Of a DNA stretch of 38,731 nucleotides, positions 32,338 to 38,731 are shown piece by piece. Source of the stretch: Spirochaetales bacterium (lineage in GTDB: Bacteria; Spirochaetota; Spirochaetia; Sphaerochaetales; Sphaerochaetaceae). Below the pieces are notes generated by a model, which saw nothing but the letters and a program-made list of their open reading frames with translations, was not told where the DNA came from and did no database searches. The translations under genes were made by a program, and so were the position numbers. The DNA lies in assembly GCA_028722305.1 (NCBI GenBank), contig JAQYHB010000012.1, positions 1 through 38,731 of the forward strand, given 5' to 3'. Position 1 is the stretch's first letter. The number at the start of each line of letters is the position of its first letter.

Positions 32338-33558
32338 ATGAGAGAACCCGAAATTGTTGCATACAGTCCTGACTATAATACGCAGATGCTGTATTTTACC
32401 TGCTCTTCGCTGACTGAAGATGATTCGTATCTTTTTGAGATTAGCGATCGCGGTGGACATCCGAATGTGTGGGTCAGAAACTTGAGTTCTAGCACGGTAT
32501 GTCAGCTTTCTGACAACCGCGCCAGTTATCAGAAAAGCTATGTGTACTTTGATGGTGAACCATCAAAGGGACTGGCAAAGGCAAGTGTCGCTTTGGACAG
32601 TGCCCATGGTATTGTCTATTACATACAGGACAACGTCGTCTATCAGGCCGATCGCAATGGAATCCGAAAAACCCTGAGTAAGATTGAAAACGGGGAGATG
32701 ACGGCATTTTGCCATGTCAGCTCGGACGGCTTAAGGATTTGCGTACCTACAGTTGATGGCCGAGCGTTGGATTTTGATCCCCAGACAGAGGGAACAGGCT
32801 TGGATAAGAGGCCGGCATATAATATCGATGAACGCGTACAGAAGGAGCATCTTTGCTCCTATCTCAATGTGTTTAGCACTGAAACCGGTGTTCTTTTATT
32901 CCGGCAACGAATTCCCAACGCCTGGATTACTCATGTGCAGTTCTGTCCAAACAATAACAACTTGATTCTGTTCAACAACGAGTGGCCATACAGGGATTGC
33001 GGCATTCGTCGTATCTGGCTGTCCGATGGAGAACGGTTCTGGCAGGTAAGGAAGGAGGGAGGGGGTAGAAGCAGGAAAGACTGGGTATGCCATGAAATGT
33101 GGACCAGCGATGGAAGTGCCATCATCTACCATGGCGCCTATCAGAATGGGCCTGCTTTTGTTGGTAGGATTCGGCTTTCCGATGGTCTTTGCCAAGAGAT
33201 TCCTTTGCCGAATGAGTACAACGTGTATGGTCATTTCAACATCTCCAAGAGGGGAACTCTCGTATGTGACGGATATTTCAAGATGCCAAATGACAAGGAA
33301 ACCGTTCGAGAGAATTCTACGGATAATGGTCCTGACCCTCACAAGAAGATTGCAGAATATATTTGTCAGATTCAGGCAGATTGGGAAAAGAAAACACTTT
33401 CCTGGATTCCGCTTTGCAAGCACGAAACAGACTGGCTTGGGCAGGATAGTCACCCTCATCCTATTTTCGATCATGCGGGCAGATATATTTATTTTTCCTC
33501 TCGCCGAGAGAAAACAATCGGTATTTATCGGACTTTAACTCAACAAGGAGGAGTGTAA
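32338..33558 (+). CDS. ogl: Oligogalacturonate lyase (PL22 family)
   Basis: A 406-residue beta-propeller protein without signal peptide, hence cytosolic. The C-terminal half matches PL22 enzymes from memory of the Yersinia/Dickeya Ogl sequence. CHEMWTSDGSAIIYH corresponds to the HEFW metal-ligand His segment, and LGQDSHPHPIFDHAGRYIYF corresponds to the Q-x-x-H-P-H-P Mn2+ site. IRRIWLSDG covers the substrate Arg region. Ogl splits (unsaturated) digalacturonate into 5-keto-4-deoxyuronate units by beta-elimination. The start follows dctM by 5 bases without a ribosome site, suggesting translational coupling. A more general sugar-acid lyase is possible. Confidence 0.75.
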   Translation: MREPEIVAYSPDYNTQMLYFTCSSLTEDDSYLFEISDRGGHPNVWVRNLSSSTVCQLSDNRASYQKSYVYFDGEPSKGLAKASVALDSAHGIVYYIQDNVVYQADRNGIRKTLSKIENGEMTAFCHVSSDGLRICVPTVDGRALDFDPQTEGTGLDKRPAYNIDERVQKEHLCSYLNVFSTETGVLLFRQRIPNAWITHVQFCPNNNNLILFNNEWPYRDCGIRRIWLSDGERFWQVRKEGGGRSRKDWVCHEMWTSDGSAIIYHGAYQNGPAFVGRIRLSDGLCQEIPLPNEYNVYGHFNISKRGTLVCDGYFKMPNDKETVRENSTDNGPDPHKKIAEYICQIQADWEKKTLSWIPLCKHETDWLGQDSHPHPIFDHAGRYIYFSSRREKTIGIYRTLTQQGGV

Positions 33559-33559
33559 T

Positions 33560-34372
33560 ATGCGTTTCTGTATTGCAATGGGAGCAAAACTCGTGCCCAC
33601 CATACCCGTGGCGCTTGGTGGAGACTTCGTTAAACAAATGAAGATTGCCAGCAATCTCGGATTCCAAGGTGTCGAGCTACACAGTCCGTCTTCATCTTTG
33701 ATTGATGTCTCTGCAGTGAAGCAGGCCATGGTGCAAGACCATCTCAAAGTCGAAACCATTGGAACCGGTCCAATTTGGGGAAAATTCGGGCTTTCCATTA
33801 TGGATCAGGATCCAATTAGGCTATCGGCTTTGATTGAGATGGTAAAAAAGTATATTGATGTCGCAAGCGAAATCGGCAGTAAAATTACTATTGGCTCCAT
33901 CAAGGGCAACATTCCATCAACCATGACGTATGAACAGGGTATCTCCTACGGAGCAAAAAGCTATCAAGAGCTGGATGACTATGCGGGTCACAAGGGAGTC
34001 ACCATCCTGTTAGAAGCGACAAACCGCTACGAGAACAACTATTTCAACCGTGGACAGGAGGTGTACGACTTCATCGAGAAATATGGCTTGAATCATACGC
34101 AGATTCTGCTTGATGCTTTCCATGCCAATATCGAAGAGCCTGATTTCTCCCATTGCGTGAAGCCGTTGATGAATCATTTAGGGCACATCCATTTTGCAGA
34201 CAACAATCGGCATTGGCCAGGCTCCGGTTGCCTGAATTTGGAAGGATTCACCGAACAGATTAGAAATGCCGGCTATGATGGCGTTGTTTCCATTGAATGC
34301 CTTCCATGGCCGGATAGCATGACTGCAGCACAGAATTCCCTTGAGTTCTTTCACAGGCACTTTCACAATTGA
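33560..34372 (+). CDS. Sugar phosphate isomerase/epimerase-like TIM-barrel protein
   Basis: A 270-residue protein of the xylose-isomerase-like (AP endonuclease 2) barrel family. Visible are LGFQGVELHSP, VTILLEATNRYENNYFN with a metal-ligand Glu, QILLDAFHANIEEPD, LGHIHFADNNRHWPGSGCLNLEGF with His and Asp ligands, and a last-strand VSIECLPWP with Glu. These give the usual metal-binding set (E, D/H, H, E). No signal peptide. The start lies 1 base after the lyase stop, with AAGGAGGAG upstream. Given its place it may isomerise the lyase product (5-keto-4-deoxyuronate) in the absence of KduI, but that is inference; the family is very diverse. Confidence 0.8.
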   Translation: MRFCIAMGAKLVPTIPVALGGDFVKQMKIASNLGFQGVELHSPSSSLIDVSAVKQAMVQDHLKVETIGTGPIWGKFGLSIMDQDPIRLSALIEMVKKYIDVASEIGSKITIGSIKGNIPSTMTYEQGISYGAKSYQELDDYAGHKGVTILLEATNRYENNYFNRGQEVYDFIEKYGLNHTQILLDAFHANIEEPDFSHCVKPLMNHLGHIHFADNNRHWPGSGCLNLEGFTEQIRNAGYDGVVSIECLPWPDSMTAAQNSLEFFHRHFHN

Positions 34373-34377
34373 GATAA

Positions 34378-34422
34378 AGGGCGCAGATTACTCCATTTCG
34401 GAGTGGTCTGCTTTGCCCTCTT
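34378..34422 (+). terminator. Terminator of the TRAP/lyase operon, overlapping the end of the response-regulator gene
   Basis: Three nested stem parts: AGGGC/GCCCT (34378-34382 with 34415-34419), GCAGA/TCTGC (34383-34387 with 34407-34411) and ACTCC/GGAGT (34390-34394 with 34400-34404) around ATTTC. The tail is CTTT. It contains the stop codon and last codons of the convergent response-regulator gene. Confidence 0.55.
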
Positions 34423-35923
34423 TATATTCGGATGGCGTCATCCCGTAAATCTGCTTGAAGCGTGCGCTGAAATACTGTGGATTGGTAAAACCAATGGATT
34501 TTGCGATATCGTAGGTTTTTTGTTTTGTTGCCAGCAGAAGCAATCTGGCTTTTTGCATGCGGAGATTAATGACGTATTCGCTAAAAGAGGCACTGTTTTT
34601 CTGTTTGAACAAAGCACTGAGATAGGTTGGAGACATTCCCATATGGTCGGACAACATCTGCAAGGAGAAAAGCGGATTGGTATAGTGTTGTCGGATAAAC
34701 TCAAGCATTTTCGTATTGATTGGATCAGTGCGTTCCGAAGCATGTATCGATTCACAAATGGTCTCTACTGCCTGTTTGAGTATGGAAAATTGCGAAGGAA
34801 TCTTATCCGTGGCCATCATTTGTGAAATGCATGCATCAAATGAGACCTGTACTTTGTCAATAAGTTGCTTGTCTTCCAACCGAGTCACAATCGTCCCCAA
34901 TTGAAAGAGCAGACTCATTGCAATACTCTTCTTTTGTTCGATTGGAAAGAATTGCTCGATTGATTCCACCAGATTTGCGCAAGCCTCCTTGTTTCCTTGA
35001 CAAACATATGAGATCAGTTTTTCCTTCAACTCCGAGACATCGCCTGACGAATGAAGAGTTCCCAGATTTTCTCTGGTGATGATTTCGTTGTGAAACAGCA
35101 CAGCGTATCCATCTGATAACTTCTTTGCTTCTCTCATTGATTCAGAAATATACTCGAGATGAGAACAGGAAGGGCCAAGAGAAATGACCATAGAAATTTT
35201 ATGTTGTTTTTCTGCCCATTGGATGATTTGGACGAGTTTCTCTTGGAGTCTCAGCTCTGAATGGATAAGGCCAATTTCTCTATCTCCGTCAAGCCATATA
35301 TAACCGCCAATCTGTTTTTCAAGCAGTCCAATCACCTCAAACACTGCTTCTCCTTCATCCTCAAGGCTTTCTTCGGTGAGGTCAATATGCACCAATGCGG
35401 TAGCAAGGGGAGGAGCGAGTTCTTCTAGTCCAAGATTTTTGATGATGGAAGGGATATCGGAAAAACTTGAGCCTCCACTCAACCGACGTAAAAAATCTTG
35501 TTGGAGAAGTGGTCTGCTTCGGTGAAGCTGAAGTTGCTCCATCCTGGTCTCGAGAAGCTTGTCGATTGCGCGTTTCACGCATGTGATGAGTTCTTGGATT
35601 TGCACTGGTTTCATCAGATAATCGAATACACCAAGCTTTAGAGCTTCTTTTGCATAGGCGAATGTACTGTATCCCGTTAGGATGATGACGGGGATTTCAG
35701 GATGTTTCGCGTGTATTGCCTTGGTTAATTCCAGACCATCCATGAAAGGCATGTTAATGTCGGTAATGACAATGTCAGCTGGTTCTGTTTCCATGCGTTC
35801 AAGCGCGAGCTCGCCATCTGTCGCGGTTTCAACTTTCTCGATACTTTCAATCTGGTTCCAAGGAATGCCGTTTTTCAGGCCTTTCAGAATCAAGTTATCA
35901 TCTTCAACTAGTAGGATCGTCAT
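34388..35923 (-). CDS. Response regulator with AraC-type DNA-binding domain (YesN-like)
   Basis: A 511-residue regulator. Receiver domain at residues 1-120: acidic pair in LLVEDDN, phospho-acceptor Asp55 in VITDINMPFMDG, Lys105 in YLMKPV. A long middle part of unknown fold follows. An AraC double helix-turn-helix occupies the last 105 residues, with SLQMLSDHMGMSPTYLSALFKQ and TYDIAKSIGFTNPQYFSARFKQIYGMTPSEY. AAGGAG precedes the ATG at 35923; the frame upstream overlaps the kinase gene and is not used. The gene overlaps the kinase gene by 20 bases. It probably activates the convergent TRAP/lyase operon through the 21-bp-phased repeats. YesMN-type pairs control pectin or rhamnogalacturonan loci in Bacillus. 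Confidence 0.93.
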   Translation of the reverse strand: MTILLVEDDNLILKGLKNGIPWNQIESIEKVETATDGELALERMETEPADIVITDINMPFMDGLELTKAIHAKHPEIPVIILTGYSTFAYAKEALKLGVFDYLMKPVQIQELITCVKRAIDKLLETRMEQLQLHRSRPLLQQDFLRRLSGGSSFSDIPSIIKNLGLEELAPPLATALVHIDLTEESLEDEGEAVFEVIGLLEKQIGGYIWLDGDREIGLIHSELRLQEKLVQIIQWAEKQHKISMVISLGPSCSHLEYISESMREAKKLSDGYAVLFHNEIITRENLGTLHSSGDVSELKEKLISYVCQGNKEACANLVESIEQFFPIEQKKSIAMSLLFQLGTIVTRLEDKQLIDKVQVSFDACISQMMATDKIPSQFSILKQAVETICESIHASERTDPINTKMLEFIRQHYTNPLFSLQMLSDHMGMSPTYLSALFKQKNSASFSEYVINLRMQKARLLLLATKQKTYDIAKSIGFTNPQYFSARFKQIYGMTPSEYKEGKADHSEME

Positions 35924-37661
35924 GCTGTGCGTTCTCCTTTTGGCAGGGCAAATGGATGGTGACAGTGGTACCCACACCGGGAGAACTTTCCACTGATAAA
36001 CCATACATAAATCCAAAAAGACCCTTGATGCGCTGATTGACATTATAAGTGCCGAATCCTGTCTGTGATTTTGGTGCCGTACTCAGGTGATTACAGAATT
36101 CAGCAAGCGACAAGGCATCCATGCCAATTCCGTTGTCCCGGATAAAGATGGAAAGGTGCCCGTCGGTTTCCCTTTTTGCAGAAATCCAAATGGATCCATC
36201 TCCTCTTCGAGTCCGGATACCATGTCGGAAACTATTTTCCACAAGAGGTTGCAAAGTCATTTTCGGCAATTGACAGTTAAGCAATTCCTCAGGAATGTCA
36301 AAACTATAATGCAGGGAATAGGTAAAACTTCGCTGAATAATTTTTAGATAGCTTGTCGTATGCTCGACTTCGTCTTTCAAAGGGACAATTTCTTTGCCGG
36401 CATTAAGGCCGAGGCGAAAGAAATTCGCAAGGTCTGCAAGCATATCTCCTGCTTCTTTTGTTTCTCCAAGATTGCATTCCTGCATGATTGCATAGAGCGT
36501 GTTGTACATGAAGTGCGGATTGATTTGACTGAGAAGCAGGCTATTATGCATGCGGATATTTTCGTCCTGCCATTGACGCAGGCGAGAAATCAAAGCATCT
36601 AGGCTTTGTTGAAGTTGGCTGATTTCTTCCGAAGGGGCCTTTTCTTTGGAAAACCGAACTTCAGGCAATCGGTCAAGGTCAAGAGAAGCTACCTGCCAGG
36701 AGAAGCGGTGGATTGGACGACTAACGATTCCTGCAAACAAGAAAACAATGAGAACACTTGCAAGAGCGATGATGATTGTAGAGGTTATCTCTAGGCGAAG
36801 CATGCTTCCCAATCCTGCAAAAATACTATCATTATCAAAGACGACAGCTATTTTCCAACCATTCAAGCCCAATGTGTCGTAGACAATTAAATTGCCAGCT
36901 GTCTCGACTGTCCCGGAAGGGAAATCAGAACGAGGAATACGGGTGATAACCGAGCTATCAACCAAATGTCCCCCAGGTTGGAATATTCTGTAGGAATGGT
37001 CGCCCAGCAGAACAACATTTGCTGCCATTTGCTGGTAAAGCCCCGAGACGGAATCGCGAAACAAATTGTCTCTGATATCAATGAAAATACCATACTTAAT
37101 ACCAGAATCTGTCAGTCTTACCATGGCAAGACCTGCTGTTTCTCGTCCTGTCATGTCAGTGGTGATTGGGCTTGATTCGCCGAAATCTCTCCAAGAAAAT
37201 TCATAAGAAGTTGCCGAGTCCCAGTTTGGCTTGAGAGAGAGCACATGCTGGAAACTTGCATTGAAGGAAGGAAGGTCTTCCCGATTGAAGACAACCGCTA
37301 TCGAGTCAATGACACTATAATTGCGGCCGAATTGTATATGCAGGTACGTGTTAAAATCTGCGATTGCTTCATTGGATGGCGAGCCATTGGAATCGGTTTC
37401 CCTGATGACACGTTGGAGTTCAGGAGAGTTTTGCACGTTCATCATCAGGGCCAACACATCATTCAATCTTCCGTTCAGATAATTGGTGGTGAGTTTAAGA
37501 ACGGTGGCTGTGCTTTCACTGATTGTTTCCTTTTGGCTGTTCCTAGCAATTCGAAAGGAAGCGACAAATGTGGTAAGTGACGCTGCGAGTACGACGGGAA
37601 CAAAAATACATGTAATCAAGAACTGGAAAGAAACGGGTCTTCTCCGGATTCGCAAGCGCAT
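35904..37661 (-). CDS. Sensor histidine kinase (YesM-like, His_kinase/HATPase_c)
   Basis: A 585-residue membrane sensor. First membrane segment at about 11-36, a large extracytoplasmic sensing region (37-288), a second segment at about 292-313, a HAMP-like linker, and the kinase core. The phospho-acceptor is His383 in SQINPHFMYNTLYAI. The ATP site has N476 in QPLVENSFRHG, DNGIGM (509-514) and GFGTYN (535-540). An ATG seven codons upstream (37682) lacks a ribosome site, whereas the ATG at 37661 has GGAG six bases before it. It forms an operon with the response regulator. It likely senses an extracellular or periplasmic sugar, possibly with the TRAP binding protein; this is inference. Confidence 0.93.
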   Translation of the reverse strand: MRLRIRRRPVSFQFLITCIFVPVVLAASLTTFVASFRIARNSQKETISESTATVLKLTTNYLNGRLNDVLALMMNVQNSPELQRVIRETDSNGSPSNEAIADFNTYLHIQFGRNYSVIDSIAVVFNREDLPSFNASFQHVLSLKPNWDSATSYEFSWRDFGESSPITTDMTGRETAGLAMVRLTDSGIKYGIFIDIRDNLFRDSVSGLYQQMAANVVLLGDHSYRIFQPGGHLVDSSVITRIPRSDFPSGTVETAGNLIVYDTLGLNGWKIAVVFDNDSIFAGLGSMLRLEITSTIIIALASVLIVFLFAGIVSRPIHRFSWQVASLDLDRLPEVRFSKEKAPSEEISQLQQSLDALISRLRQWQDENIRMHNSLLLSQINPHFMYNTLYAIMQECNLGETKEAGDMLADLANFFRLGLNAGKEIVPLKDEVEHTTSYLKIIQRSFTYSLHYSFDIPEELLNCQLPKMTLQPLVENSFRHGIRTRRGDGSIWISAKRETDGHLSIFIRDNGIGMDALSLAEFCNHLSTAPKSQTGFGTYNVNQRIKGLFGFMYGLSVESSPGVGTTVTIHLPCQKENAQHDDPTS

Positions 37662-37891
37662 GATATCTCCATTTCTCCTCATTTTCTTTGGAAATCACAG
37701 AGAGCACAAGTGCGGTGTCCGTATTTAACATCTTTTAGCCTAGAATCTCTCATGGATTAGTCATACCAGTAATTGTTTTGCTTTGATTGAGTCGGCTTTT
37801 GTATTCATACCATTGTTAGTATTTGGAGAAAATGGGTATTGCTTTTTCCATGAGCCTATCGTATCCGAAAGAGAAACCGCATGCGTGTTTT
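37662..37891. other. Spacer between the kinase gene and the nuclease gene
   Basis: AT-rich and without a gene. TCATACCA occurs twice in direct orientation (37761-37768 and 37805-37812), 44 bp apart; this could be a regulatory repeat upstream of the kinase operon but is short enough to be chance. No confident promoter was assigned. Confidence 0.4.
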
Positions 37892-37991
37892 TCATGCGAG
37901 TATCTCTTCCTTCCACTCCTGGACGGTGTGGCCCGTGGAGCTGAAGGCGATGCCCAAGAGGTGGATCGTCTTCCCCCTCTCCAGGCGGAAC
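37892..37991 (-). repeat. Right direct repeat: 3' end of the nuclease gene, matching 29184-29283
   Basis: These 100 bases are 92 % identical (8 differences, no gaps) to the relic at 29184-29283 and lie in the same orientation 8.7 kb apart. They form the boundaries of the AT-richer TRAP/lyase/two-component cassette. Confidence 0.85.
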
Positions 37992-38731
37992 TTGTCGGCA
38001 TAGTGTTTGTCCTTGATCTGCCTCAATGCTGCCTCGGCACTCTTGTCCGCCTTGAACTCCATCACGTACACATGCCGGTCCGTCTCCACCGTAAGGTCGA
38101 TCCTTCCCGCGCTCGTCCGGTCCTCGCCCGCCATCCGCACGTCAGCGCCCATCGCCGCCACCAGGGCGTCCACAACCTGGGCGAAGTCCGATTCCTTCCT
38201 CGCATCCTTGTACGGGATCTTCGCGAAGAACGCGGCCAGTATCTCCATGAACGAGGACGTGTCCCCTTCCTTCAGCCTGCCCTCCATCGCCATGATGACG
38301 TTCTGGCTCGTCGGGCCGTACAGCCTCCTCAGCAGGCTCTTGCTGTAGGCGTTCCTCACCTCGGCGTTCGGGAACCGCAGCATCAGCATGCTCTCGTCGC
38401 CGGACTCGATGGTCAGGTAGCCCGTCTGCAAAAGGAACGCCTGCACCTTGTTGATGTCGCCCCGCATCCCCTTCAGCTCGGCGACATCGAACTCGGAAAG
38501 GGCGTCGGCGTCCATGCCCATCCCCAGGTCTTCCGTCACGTCAAGGTCCACCGAACCGGCCATGTCCATCACCAGCTTCGTGCTGCCCGTGTCAAACCAG
38601 AAATTCTTGAAAGCCTTCCCATGTCCATTCGAGAAGAACAGCCCCACCGACACCGGGTTGTACACCGTCTCGCATCCCGGCGCGAACCGGTAGCCGTCGT
38701 ACATCTCCCGCACCTTCCCTAGGTACGCCTC
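37892..38731 (-). CDS. AAA-ATPase-like / PD-(D/E)XK nuclease family protein (5'-truncated by the window edge)
   Basis: The C-terminal 279 residues of a protein that continues past the window end; the frame is open to the last base (EAYLGKVREMYDGYRF). Visible family features are MYDGYRFAPGCETVYNPVSVG, DVAELKGMRGDINKVQAFLLQTGYLTI, and the nuclease-like domain with AGRIDLTVETDRHVYVMEFK. The tail is KHYADKFRLERGKTIHLLGIAFSSTGH. It is close to the copy at 1-1110, with near-identical DNA around the MYDGYRFAPG codons. No inactivating change is visible. Function is unknown, as for the other copies. Confidence 0.85.
   Translation of the reverse strand, partial: EAYLGKVREMYDGYRFAPGCETVYNPVSVGLFFSNGHGKAFKNFWFDTGSTKLVMDMAGSVDLDVTEDLGMGMDADALSEFDVAELKGMRGDINKVQAFLLQTGYLTIESGDESMLMLRFPNAEVRNAYSKSLLRRLYGPTSQNVIMAMEGRLKEGDTSSFMEILAAFFAKIPYKDARKESDFAQVVDALVAAMGADVRMAGEDRTSAGRIDLTVETDRHVYVMEFKADKSAEAALRQIKDKHYADKFRLERGKTIHLLGIAFSSTGHTVQEWKEEILA

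Noticed and set aside
1-38731. tRNA, rRNA or CRISPR arrays
   Set aside because: No regularly spaced repeats and no cloverleaf or rRNA-like stretch was recognised in the gaps. Short RNAs cannot be excluded without a covariance search.

Overview
The window looks like a spirochaete chromosome, probably a Sphaerochaeta-like relative. Phenylalanyl-tRNA synthetase is of the archaeal/eukaryotic type (a known spirochaete trait), and the two solute-binding proteins have short signal peptides ending in the FA(Q/N)G style common in that phylum. No rRNA, tRNA or CRISPR array was seen. Most of the window is fairly GC-rich (a hand-counted 60-base sample in hisD gives about 58 %), but about 29.3-37.9 kb is visibly poorer in GC (samples of 37-50 %).

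Layout. 1-1110: 3' part of an AAA-ATPase-like/PD-(D/E)XK nuclease gene. 1.3-3.7 kb, minus: purine salvage operon hpt - COG2236 phosphoribosyltransferase - purA. 3.8-5.3 kb: AEC-family carrier and flavin reductase. 5.4-7.4 kb: fused E1 alpha/beta 2-oxoacid dehydrogenase without E2/E3. 7.4-10.7 kb: pheST. 11-12.5 kb, minus: second AAA/PD-(D/E)XK gene, broken by one in-frame amber codon. 12.6-16.2 kb: an ion/anion permease divergent from two overlapping paralogous MFS genes, whose promoter implies a leaderless mRNA. 16.3-17.5 kb: AAA_14/DUF4143-type ATPase gene, also broken by one amber codon, behind a three-half-site operator. 17.7-21.9 kb: nucleoside hydrolase plus a CUT1-type ABC importer without an ATPase gene. 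22.0-29.15 kb: hisGDCBHAFI(E) operon with a leader peptide and attenuator. 29.18-29.28 kb: 100-bp relic of the AAA/PD-(D/E)XK family. 29.35-37.7 kb: cassette of TRAP transporter, PL22 oligogalacturonate lyase, TIM-barrel isomerase/epimerase and a YesMN-like two-component system. 37.9 kb to the edge, minus: another AAA/PD-(D/E)XK gene.

Functional reading. The his operon carries every step except a recognisable histidinol-phosphatase: the phosphatase-like N-domain of HisB has lost its catalytic and zinc-binding residues. Its leader has a 15-codon peptide with three consecutive His codons and complete mutually exclusive 1:2, 2:3 and 3:4 pairings, i.e. a textbook attenuator. The AT-richer cassette reads as a pectin-fragment module: import of (di)galacturonides, lysis by the PL22 enzyme and sugar-acid isomerisation, controlled by the YesMN-like pair through two 21-bp-phased direct repeats abutting the TRAP promoter. 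The cassette is bounded by 100-bp direct repeats (92 % identical), both being the 3' end of the AAA/PD-(D/E)XK gene. This is the footprint expected if DNA inserted at, or recombined through, that gene's 3' end.
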